From contig CAZGMS010000008.1 in NCBI GenBank assembly GCA_964526915.1, positions 1-10,896 of the forward strand: 10,896 nt of DNA, given 5' to 3'. Each line of letters begins with the position of its first letter. Within the stretch, counting starts at the first letter, position 1. The notes beneath the pieces were generated by a model that worked only from the letters and a program-made list of their open reading frames with translations, had not been told where the DNA came from and did no database searches. The position numbers and the translations under genes are program-made. Source of the DNA: JAHJDR01 sp964526915 (GTDB lineage: Bacteria; UBA10199; JADGCS01). Of this stretch, positions 1-3,906 are shown one piece after another.

Positions 1-231
1 GTATTAAGAATCAAGGGATACCGATTCTATTTTCTGTCTAATGAAGAAGATAGGATGCATGTGCACATCACTTGTGCCAATGGGGAAGCAAAATTTTGGT
101 TGGAACCAATCGTTTCACTTGCCACGTACTACAAACTGAATGCCAAAAATTTGAACGAACTACAAAAGCTTGTCGAAAGGCATAAAAATGAATTCATCAA
201 AGAATGGAAAAAATATTTCAGTGTCCGTTGA
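1..231 (+). CDS. DUF4160 family protein, 5' truncated by window edge (module 1)
   Basis: Frame 1 is open from the first base to a TGA at 229-231, giving 76 residues with no start codon in view. The reading RFYFLSNEEDRMHVH, then AKFWLEP, then a helical end EFIKEWKKYF, matches the DUF4160 pattern: an aromatic start strand, an H-x-H motif (here H20 and H22), and a C-terminal helix ending in E-x-W-x-x-F. Full-length family members are about 80-90 residues, so only the start is missing. The DUF2442 gene at 188 overlaps its 3' end by 44 bases. The same order, DUF4160 then DUF2442, recurs twice more in this window. The biochemical role of DUF4160 is not known to me; a toxin-antitoxin-like role is inferred from pairing and neighbours only. 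Confidence 0.8.
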   Translation, partial: VLRIKGYRFYFLSNEEDRMHVHITCANGEAKFWLEPIVSLATYYKLNAKNLNELQKLVERHKNEFIKEWKKYFSVR

Positions 232-487
232 GAATGTTTCCTCTCTGGGAATCTGGCTTTTCGTCAAAGGCAAAGAGTATTTCTTAAGCTTTAACGATTA
301 TCCCTATTTTCAGCACCAAACACTGAAAGCAATTCAGAACGTTCAGTTATGCCACAATGTCCACTTGTATTGGCCAGAATTGGATATTGATTTAGAAATC
401 GACAATCTGGAATATCCCGAAAAATATCCCCTGAAATGTCGACTGACCAAAAGCAGTTCTCAGCTTAATTTGAAACGATCCGCATAA
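188..487 (+). CDS. DUF2442 family protein (module 1 partner)
   Basis: A 99-residue protein. I chose ATG 188 because AAAGG lies at 176-180, 7 bases upstream; a TTG at 170 in the same frame would add six residues. The first 44 bases are read in another frame inside the DUF4160 gene, so the pair is translationally overlapped. The family signature is the segment near the end, HLYWPELDIDLEIDNLEYPEKYPL, which resembles the DUF2442 pattern of a W-P-x-L-D strand followed by an acidic stretch. There is no signal peptide or membrane segment. Function is unknown; if the pair is a toxin-antitoxin-like unit, I cannot say which member is the toxin. The stop codon at 485-487 is the first codon of the 63-bp repeat that follows. 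Confidence 0.75.
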   Translation: MNSSKNGKNISVSVENVSSLGIWLFVKGKEYFLSFNDYPYFQHQTLKAIQNVQLCHNVHLYWPELDIDLEIDNLEYPEKYPLKCRLTKSSSQLNLKRSA

Positions 488-547
488 GGTGCCAGTCCCC
501 GCAAAGCTGAGCCACGGGGCAAGTTCCCATTGCTCATTGCAAATTGC
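485..547 (+). repeat. 63-bp stop-codon-linked repeat, copy 1
   Basis: This copy and the one at 1226-1288 agree at 61 of 63 bases. Each begins with the TAA stop of a DUF2442 gene, followed by GGTGCCAGTCCCCG. It can form a short hairpin, CCCCG (497-501) with CGGGG (515-519), and then runs into an ATTGC-rich stretch. No T tract follows, so it is not a standard terminator. The GGTGCC start resembles REP-type elements mobilised by REP-associated tyrosine transposases, but no such transposase is present here. Confidence 0.85.
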
Positions 548-590
548 TATAATTGCACCATTGCCCATTGCTACAATTGCACCATTGCCT
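529..590 (+). repeat. ATTGC array with 24-bp tandem duplication
   Basis: ATTGC occurs eight times between 529 and 588, at 529, 536, 543, 552, 560, 567, 576 and 584, so every 7 to 9 bases. Within it 543-566 and 567-590 are a tandem duplication of a 24-base unit with two mismatches. The array forms the tail of the 63-bp repeat. No replication gene lies nearby, so I treat it as slippage-prone repeat DNA rather than iterons. Confidence 0.75.
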
Positions 591-608
591 CCGCCTTGCG
601 CCTCTTTT

Positions 609-655
609 GGTGCACAGCGCTCGAATTGCCCCTGGCAATTCGAGCGCTGTGCACC
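609..655. repeat. Long perfect inverted repeat (22-bp arms, 3-bp loop)
   Basis: Bases 609-630 (GGTGCACAGCGCTCG then AATTGCC) are the exact reverse complement of 634-655, with CCT between them. Such a perfect 22-bp stem with a three-base loop would extrude as a cruciform or fold strongly in RNA. No T tract follows on either strand, so intrinsic termination is doubtful. The inner arm end AATTGCC is shared with the palindromic repeats elsewhere in the island. It lies between DUF4160-DUF2442 modules 1 and 2. Confidence 0.9.
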
Positions 656-682
656 CCCAACATGAACACTTGAACAAATAAT

Positions 683-711
683 GTGACTTTTTCCCGAATA
701 TTTATAATACT
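683..711 (+). promoter_or_regulatory. Promoter of DUF4160-DUF2442 module 2, probably leaderless
   Basis: GTGACT (683-688) is a -35-like hexamer. Two -10 choices exist: TATAAT (703-708, 14-base spacer) or AATACT (706-711, 17-base spacer). Either puts transcription start at or a few bases before the ATG at 717, where there is no Shine-Dalgarno site. The stretch 674-719 aligns without gaps to 2067-2112 in front of module 3, including a shared ACAAATAATGTGACTTTTT. Confidence 0.6.
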
Positions 712-716
712 TAGCT

Positions 717-986
717 ATGCCTATCCTTTCTGCGTTTTATGGCTTGGTGGTTATGATGTTTTTTTTAGATAATAAAAAGCACAGCAAACCACATGTCCAC
801 GTCAAATATCAGGACGAAATGGCCGTCATCGGCATTCCCAATGGCGAGGTGATTGAGGGTTCGTTACCAGTCAATAGGTTAAAACTTGTACAAGCCTGGA
901 TTGAAATCCACAAGGAAGAACTCATGACCGATTGGTCTCTGGCGGTTGCCGGTCAAGAAATTTTTAAAATTGAACCGTTGAGGTAA
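717..986 (+). CDS. DUF4160 family protein (module 2)
   Basis: An 89-residue protein with the classic family start MPILSAFYGLVVMMFF, the H-x-H motif KPHVHV (H26, H28), a beta segment with EVIEGSLP, and the helix LVQAWIEIHKEEL. Length and motif order match complete DUF4160 proteins, so it appears intact. No Shine-Dalgarno site precedes the ATG; the promoter lies immediately upstream, which suggests a leaderless message. Its TAA at 984-986 sits within the ribosome binding region of the DUF2442 gene, which starts 5 bases after the stop. No membrane segment or catalytic family other than the conserved histidines can be seen. Role unknown; compared with the copy at 2110 it is clearly related but well diverged, so this is not a recent duplication. 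Confidence 0.85.
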   Translation: MPILSAFYGLVVMMFFLDNKKHSKPHVHVKYQDEMAVIGIPNGEVIEGSLPVNRLKLVQAWIEIHKEELMTDWSLAVAGQEIFKIEPLR

Positions 987-991
987 CCCAA

Positions 992-1228
992 ATGTTAGAA
1001 GTCATCGAATCAAAACCCAACCCAGATTTTACGATTATTCTGACTTTCGACAATAACGAGCGACGCGTTTTTGATTTAAAACCCTATTTGGTCATTGGGG
1101 TTTTTAAACAATTACAAAAACCAGAGTGTTTCATCACAGTAAAACCGTTCTTTGGCGGGATTGCCTGGGATACAGGCCAAGACCTCTCTCCCGAAACACT
1201 TTACATCGAATCAAAACCCCTGACATAA
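992..1228 (+). CDS. DUF2442 family protein (module 2 partner)
   Basis: A 78-residue protein of usual family length. It opens with a strand pair around TIILTFDNNERRVFDLKPYL and ends with GIAWDTGQDLSPETLY, which is the characteristic DUF2442 ending (W-x-x-G-x-D-L-x-P-x-x-L-Y). GAGGT at 980-984, 7 to 8 bases before ATG 992, is a good Shine-Dalgarno site, in contrast with the leaderless first gene. Spacing of 5 bases from the DUF4160 stop implies one transcript and coupled translation. It may be the partner or antagonist of its DUF4160 neighbour; this is inferred from the repeated pairing. The stop TAA at 1226-1228 opens the second copy of the 63-bp repeat. Confidence 0.85.
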   Translation: MLEVIESKPNPDFTIILTFDNNERRVFDLKPYLVIGVFKQLQKPECFITVKPFFGGIAWDTGQDLSPETLYIESKPLT

Positions 1229-1288
1229 GGTGCCAGTCCCCGCAAAGCTGAGCCACGGGGCAGGTTCCCATTGCTCATTGCGAATTGC
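1226..1288 (+). repeat. 63-bp stop-codon-linked repeat, copy 2
   Basis: Near-identical to 485-547 (two mismatches). It again begins at the stop codon of a DUF2442 gene and again contains the CCCCG/CGGGG hairpin and ATTGC repeats. Since the two upstream genes are strongly diverged while the repeat is almost identical, the repeat has spread or been homogenised independently of the genes. Confidence 0.85.
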
Positions 1289-1351
1289 CTATTGCGACAG
1301 TTGCTTGATTGTGCCTGCCACCCACTTTGCGCGCAGATAAAATTAAAACTC

Positions 1352-1381
1352 TAGACACAATGTAATGCTATATGTTACATT
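1352..1381 (+). promoter_or_regulatory. higBA promoter and autoregulatory operator
   Basis: TAGACA (1352-1357) can serve as -35 and TACATT (1376-1381) as -10. Between and over them lies an inverted repeat AATGTAA (1359-1365) and TTACATT (1375-1381), 7-bp perfect arms with a 9-base centre. HigA antitoxins generally repress their own operon by binding such a dyad over the promoter; binding here is inferred. The operator ends 6 bases before the GTG start, so the transcript is nearly or fully leaderless. Confidence 0.6.
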
Positions 1382-1387
1382 ATCTTG

Positions 1388-1672
1388 GTGATTGCCTCTT
1401 TCAAAGATTCAAACACAAAAACGATCTTCGATGGCGAATCCCTCAGGGGCTTGGATAAACAGCTTTTGAAAAAAGCGCGCAGGCGCTTGGAATTGCTGAA
1501 TGCCGCTGTTAAAATCGAAGACTTGTATTTTCCCCCATCAAACCAGTTTCATAAACTGGGGGGAAACCAAAGTGGTCGTTACGCTGTTCGGGTAGATGAA
1601 AGATGGCGCGTGACTTTTGAATGGGCAAACGGCAACGCTTACGAAGTTTGTTTTGAGGATTACCACAAGTGA
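1388..1672 (+). CDS. higB: HigB-type toxin, RelE/ParE superfamily mRNA interferase
   Basis: A 94-residue protein of the HigB branch of RelE-like toxins, which as a family cleave mRNA at the ribosome. I chose GTG 1388 rather than the TTG at 1385 because it gives the usual family start MIASFKDSNTKTIFDG. Further marks are the helix LLKKARRRLELLNAA, the segment PPSNQFHKLGGNQSGRYAVRVDERWRVTFEW (residues 49-79), and the C-terminal EDYHK with a terminal histidine typical of HigB. The basic residues R64, R68, R72 and R74 fit an RNA-binding surface. It is the first gene of the operon, toxin before antitoxin, the order characteristic of hig systems. Both ORFs look intact, so the module is probably functional. 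Confidence 0.9.
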   Translation: MIASFKDSNTKTIFDGESLRGLDKQLLKKARRRLELLNAAVKIEDLYFPPSNQFHKLGGNQSGRYAVRVDERWRVTFEWANGNAYEVCFEDYHK

Positions 1673-1680
1673 GGTAAAAT

Positions 1681-1980
1681 ATGCTGCCAAAGAAACGACC
1701 CTCTATACCCGGAGAGTTTATTAAGGAAGATATTCTTAAAGAGTTTTCGCTGACACAGGATGAGCTCGCTCACCGTTTGGGAGTGTCCCGGCGCACAGTG
1801 AATGAGCTTGTGAATGGCAAACGTGGTTTAACTGCCGACATCGCGGTGCGCCTGGCCAAACTGACCAACACCAGTTCGGAAATGTGGATGAATCTGCAAA
1901 CATCACTCGAATTGTGGGAAGCGGCCCGCGACAAAAACAACATCAAAATTCTGCACCGAATCCGACCCTGTTGTGCGTAG
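1681..1980 (+). CDS. higA: HigA antitoxin, XRE-family DNA-binding protein
   Basis: A 99-residue protein with a helix-turn-helix at about residues 24-45 (SLTQDELAHRLGVSRRTVNELVNG), then KRGLTADIAVRLAKLTNTSSEMWMNLQTSLELW, which is the standard HigA/VapI continuation. It neutralises HigB and, in characterised systems, represses the operon by binding the operator upstream; the dyad at 1359-1381 is the obvious candidate. GAGGT (1671-1675) lies 5 bases before ATG 1681, and the toxin stop at 1670-1672 overlaps it, so translation is probably coupled. Length is normal for the family. The extreme end RIRPCCA is unremarkable. Confidence 0.92.
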   Translation: MLPKKRPSIPGEFIKEDILKEFSLTQDELAHRLGVSRRTVNELVNGKRGLTADIAVRLAKLTNTSSEMWMNLQTSLELWEAARDKNNIKILHRIRPCCA

Positions 1981-1997
1981 AGAGTGTAAGCTAATTG

Positions 1998-2047
1998 CGG
2001 CAATTGCCGGTTGCAACAATTGCAAATCGTTTCACCCCCTCCCCCCA
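1998..2047 (+). repeat. Palindrome-cluster repeat, copy A
   Basis: A 12-bp palindrome CGGCAATTGCCG (1998-2009) abuts GTTGCAAC (2010-2017), an 8-bp palindrome; the third palindrome seen in other copies has decayed after AATTGC (2018-2023). A C-rich tract follows (2034-2046). Same orientation and order as copies at 2742, 3675 and 5134. It could act as a transcription terminator region for higBA, but there is no T tract. Confidence 0.75.
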
Positions 2048-2075
2048 CAAATCACAATAGGCCTTTACAAATAAT

Positions 2076-2104
2076 GTGACTTTTTTTTGAATATTGATAG
2101 TACA
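2076..2104 (+). promoter_or_regulatory. Promoter of DUF4160-DUF2442 module 3, probably leaderless
   Basis: GTGACT (2076-2081) lies at exactly the same distance from the ATG as in module 2. The -10 is weaker: GATAGT (2096-2101, 14-base spacer) or AGTACA (2099-2104, 17-base spacer). No Shine-Dalgarno site precedes ATG 2110. The region 2067-2112 is collinear with 674-719. Confidence 0.5.
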
Positions 2105-2109
2105 ACACC

Positions 2110-2376
2110 ATGCCCAGAATTTCGGAATTTTTTGGAATTGTGATTTACATGTATTGGCTGGATTACCAAAAACACAAAATGCCGCATTTTCATGCCAGAT
2201 ATCGTGGTCTTGAAGCTGTTTTCAATTTAGAAGGGGCTTGTCTTGTCGGTAACTTGGGACTAACAGCACACAAACTCATTGCGGAATGGAGCGCCGAAAA
2301 CCGCTCTGCCATAAATTTGGCTTGGAATTGCGCTGTTGAAGGAAAAGAAATACCATGGATCAAACCGCTACAATAA
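2110..2376 (+). CDS. DUF4160 family protein (module 3)
   Basis: An 88-residue protein, MPRISEFFGIVIYMYWLD at the start, with the H-x-H motif MPHFHA (H26, H28) at the same positions as module 2, and a C-terminal half in which the usual E-I-x-x-G strand is degraded (NLEGACLVGNLGL). The end GKEIPWIKPLQ parallels GQEIFKIEPLR of module 2, showing descent from one ancestor. No Shine-Dalgarno site. Its last 22 bases overlap the next gene. Function unknown; the retention of both histidines in all three diverged copies argues that they matter. Confidence 0.82.
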   Translation: MPRISEFFGIVIYMYWLDYQKHKMPHFHARYRGLEAVFNLEGACLVGNLGLTAHKLIAEWSAENRSAINLAWNCAVEGKEIPWIKPLQ

Positions 2377-2639
2377 TCACCGCAGTCTCTACACCTGAGT
2401 ATAAAAAGATTGTCATCGAAACCTTGCAGGGTTTACGATACACCGCTGATTTGGCGTGCTTTGAGTCGGTTTATTGTTTTCCAAAAAACTTTGCTGAATG
2501 GCAAAAAGTGTCAATTGATAGTGATTCACTGGCTCTGATCTGGTCAAGCCGTTTTGAAGTGCATGGGGATCAAGTTATTGCCTTATCGATGAAAAAAGAA
2601 GCCCTTTCGTTTCAGAATCAATCGGCATCGTGCTCATAA
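2355..2639 (+). CDS. Divergent DUF2442-like protein (module 3 partner)
   Basis: A 94-residue protein starting inside the DUF4160 gene (22-base overlap). AAGGA at 2339-2343 lies 11 bases before ATG 2355, a somewhat long but usable spacing. It keeps the DUF2442 layout: an N-terminal strand pair (KKIVIETLQGLRYTADLACF), an aromatic middle segment, and LALIWSSRFEVHGDQVIALS, the counterpart of the IAW-x-x-x-D-L-x-x-x-x-L ending. Sequence is the most diverged of the three, so family membership rests partly on its position behind DUF4160. It has 15-20 extra C-terminal residues without clear structure. Confidence 0.65.
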   Translation: MDQTATIITAVSTPEYKKIVIETLQGLRYTADLACFESVYCFPKNFAEWQKVSIDSDSLALIWSSRFEVHGDQVIALSMKKEALSFQNQSASCS

Positions 2640-2657
2640 TGAAAAAATGTCATACGT

Positions 2658-2732
2658 CCTGTGTGGTGCGTACGACTTTGGCCATCTCGTAGAGGCGGGC
2701 ACAGCAAGCCCGGCCCCTACGTCGCACACAGG
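2658..2732. repeat. Nested imperfect palindrome
   Basis: Inner arms GTAGAGGCGGGC (2689-2700) and GCCCGGCCCCTAC (2708-2720) pair with one mismatch and one bulge around a 7-base loop. Outer arms CCTGTGTG (2658-2665) and CACACAGG (2725-2732) pair perfectly. The right half (GCCCGGCCCCTACGT then GCACA) recurs at 5098-5117, in each case directly before the palindrome-cluster repeat, so it is part of a composite intergenic element. The 274-base gap 2640-2913 holds this, repeat copy B and a pyrimidine-rich tract; no gene is evident. Confidence 0.7.
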
Positions 2733-2741
2733 CCAATGCCA

Positions 2742-2830
2742 CAATTGCCAGTTGCAACAATTGCGCAATTGCCCCCCCCTTCCCCCCTTTCGCCTTACGC
2801 CTTGAGCCTTTCGCCTTCCCCTTCCCCCAT
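2742..2830 (+). repeat. Palindrome-cluster repeat, copy B, with pyrimidine-rich tail
   Basis: The first palindrome is reduced to CAATTG (2742-2747); GTTGCAAC (2751-2758) and AATTGCGCAATT (2759-2770) are perfect and abut. A strongly C/T-biased strand follows (2771 to about 2830) with CGCCTT-type repeats. Same order and orientation as copies C and D. Confidence 0.8.
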
Positions 2831-2913
2831 CCTGCCGACCTGTCCGCCGTAACACTGCACGGTTTTTCGATATCATCTTGTCATATCCCTATGAAATTGG
2901 TAAGCTAACCTTC

Positions 2914-3372
2914 ATGAGAAATCTCGAAAAAATTTATCTCGACACTTCCGTGTTCAGCGCATTCTATGATTCAAAAACTCCACAGAGACAAGAACAGACA
3001 GTTCAATTTTGGAACAAACTCAGTCAATACCAAAATTTTATTTCCACTATTGTTATCGACGAAATCAACGCGGTGAGCGATGTTGCCCTTAAACAAAAAC
3101 TACTCGCTCTCACACAAAACCATTTTCAAATACTTGCTGTGACACAAGATTCGGAATATCTTGCAAAACAGTATGTCCAAGAAGGCATATTCCCGCTGAA
3201 GTATTTTGACGACGCCCTCCATTTGGCCACAGCCAGCATCAATCAAATTGACATTGTTCTTAGCTGGAATTTTGCACATTTTGTAAAACGCAAAACACGT
3301 ATCTTGGCAAATTTGGTCAACAACAAAGCAGGATACAGGAGTGTTGAGATTATTGCCCCACCAGAACTGTAG
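2914..3372 (+). CDS. PIN-domain protein, probable ribonuclease toxin
   Basis: A 152-residue protein with the PIN fold pattern: IYLDTSVFSAFYD (D10), then IDE (E50), FDDALHLATA (D99, D100) and IDIVLSWNFAHF (D113, N119). These acidic residues normally bind the metal ions used to cut RNA, so all the catalytic positions appear present. The frame is open to 2878, but ATG 2914 is preferred because it starts right before the first PIN strand; no good Shine-Dalgarno site precedes it, and TATCAT at 2871-2876 is a possible -10. Most PIN toxins are encoded after their antitoxin; here the toxin-like gene comes first and a small gene with an excellent ribosome binding site follows. Intact by length. Confidence 0.85.
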   Translation: MRNLEKIYLDTSVFSAFYDSKTPQRQEQTVQFWNKLSQYQNFISTIVIDEINAVSDVALKQKLLALTQNHFQILAVTQDSEYLAKQYVQEGIFPLKYFDDALHLATASINQIDIVLSWNFAHFVKRKTRILANLVNNKAGYRSVEIIAPPEL

Positions 3373-3376
3373 GAGG
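3371..3376 (+). promoter_or_regulatory. Perfect Shine-Dalgarno site AGGAGG
   Basis: AGGAGG, 6 bases before ATG 3383, decides that start over the upstream in-frame start at 3341. It overlaps the PIN gene's TAG (3370-3372), so ribosomes ending the toxin gene reach it at once. It is the strongest such site in the island, consistent with making more partner than toxin. Confidence 0.85.
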
Positions 3377-3382
3377 TTCCCC

Positions 3383-3610
3383 ATGTACGACGTCGATACC
3401 ATCTTAGGCAGGCTCAAGCTCAGCCAACAATTGGTTGACAAGATCAAAAAGGAAGCTCGTCAAGAATTTCCGCACGACGAAATGATGTTCGAGTTGCACG
3501 TATTAAGAACAGCCAACGCCATCAAACACGGTTTGCTTACCCCTAACAAATCTGGCAACGCTTTGCAGGACAATCCGCTTCCATCAGAAGGTGCCTGTCA
3601 ATCAACATAG
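3383..3610 (+). CDS. Small protein, probable antitoxin of the PIN toxin
   Basis: A 75-residue protein beginning MYDVDTILGRLKLSQQLVDKIKKEARQEF, mostly helical by eye, followed by DEMMFELHVLRTANAIKHG. I do not recognise a named family. Position 10 bases after the PIN stop, the AGGAGG site and the small charged helical character all suggest the cognate antitoxin, by context only. The tail after about residue 60 looks non-native: its codons 3588-3601 read AAGGTGCCTGTCAA, a variant of the stop-codon-linked repeat motif found at 9158. The original C terminus may have been shortened or replaced when repeat DNA joined the gene. Confidence 0.7.
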   Translation: MYDVDTILGRLKLSQQLVDKIKKEARQEFPHDEMMFELHVLRTANAIKHGLLTPNKSGNALQDNPLPSEGACQST

Positions 3611-3622
3611 TTGCCAGTCCCC
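3588..3622 (+). repeat. Degenerate copies of the GGTGCC stop-linked motif
   Basis: AAGGTGCCTGTCAA (3588-3601) lies inside the end of the small gene, and TAGTTGCCAGTCCCC (3608-3622) begins at its stop codon. They match AAGGTGCCAGTCAA at 9158 and TAAGGTGCCAGTCCCC at 485 with one and two changes. A further hairpin, CCTGTACC (3644-3651) with GGTACACAGG (3659-3668), follows. Confidence 0.65.
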
Positions 3623-3664
3623 AATCGGACAAAAAAGCGCCACCCTGTACCGATAACTGGTACA

Positions 3665-3770
3665 CAGGCCATTGCGGCAATTGCCGGTTGCAACAATTGC
3701 GCAATTATCCCCCTCCCCCCATTGACCCTTTGACCTTTTGACCCTTTGACCCTTTGCCCCTTTGCCCCCC
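3665..3770 (+). repeat. Palindrome-cluster repeat, copy C, with TTTGACCC tandem tail
   Basis: The most complete copy. CGGCAATTGCCG (3675-3686), GTTGCAAC (3687-3694) and AATTGCGCAATT (3695-3706) are three perfect palindromes that abut without a spare base. Then comes a C-rich tract and a tandem array of the 8-base unit CCCTTTGA (3721-3770). Bases 3665-3735 match copy D (5121-5191) at 69 of 71 positions. The 296-base gap 3611-3906 also holds pyrimidine-rich sequence to about 3835 and the promoter region below. Confidence 0.85.
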
Positions 3771-3837
3771 CCGCGTTTCTGCGACCCTTGAGCTTCTGCG
3801 ATCCTTCCCCCCCTCCCGTTCCCCTTTTGCCATTTTA

Positions 3838-3872
3838 TTAGATATATCTAACAAATTCATTAGATCAATCTA
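3838..3872. promoter_or_regulatory. Two operator-like dyads upstream of the AAA ATPase gene
   Basis: TTAGATATATCTAA (3838-3851) is a perfect 14-bp palindrome. A second, TAGAT-CA-ATCTA (3861-3872), shares its TAGAT/ATCTA arms. The centres are 22 bp apart, two helical turns, and the second dyad directly abuts the -35 box at 3873. This arrangement fits cooperative binding of a dimeric repressor. No obvious dedicated regulator gene is next to it; the only DNA-binding protein in the island is HigA, whose operator looks different. Confidence 0.65.
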
Positions 3873-3901
3873 TTGACATTGATTAACGTTATAATTATAC
3901 T
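3873..3901 (+). promoter_or_regulatory. Strong sigma70-type promoter, leaderless start
   Basis: TTGACA (3873-3878), a 17-base spacer and TATACT (3896-3901). The predicted transcription start falls on or next to the A of ATG 3907, and no Shine-Dalgarno site exists. A second TATAAT at 3890-3895 has too short a spacer. The final stretch ACTTAGTTATGC matches ACTTAGCTATGC at 709-720 in front of module 2. Confidence 0.75.
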
Positions 3902-3906
3902 TAGTT

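Noticed and set aside
529..588. ATTGC array as replication iterons
   Set aside because: Spacing is irregular (7-9 bases), there is no initiator gene or DnaA-box cluster, and the array belongs to the repeat family that recurs after unrelated genes.
2661..2852. 63-codon plus-strand ORF in the 2640-2913 gap
   Set aside because: It translates repeat and pyrimidine-rich DNA into low-complexity Pro/Ser; no start signal.
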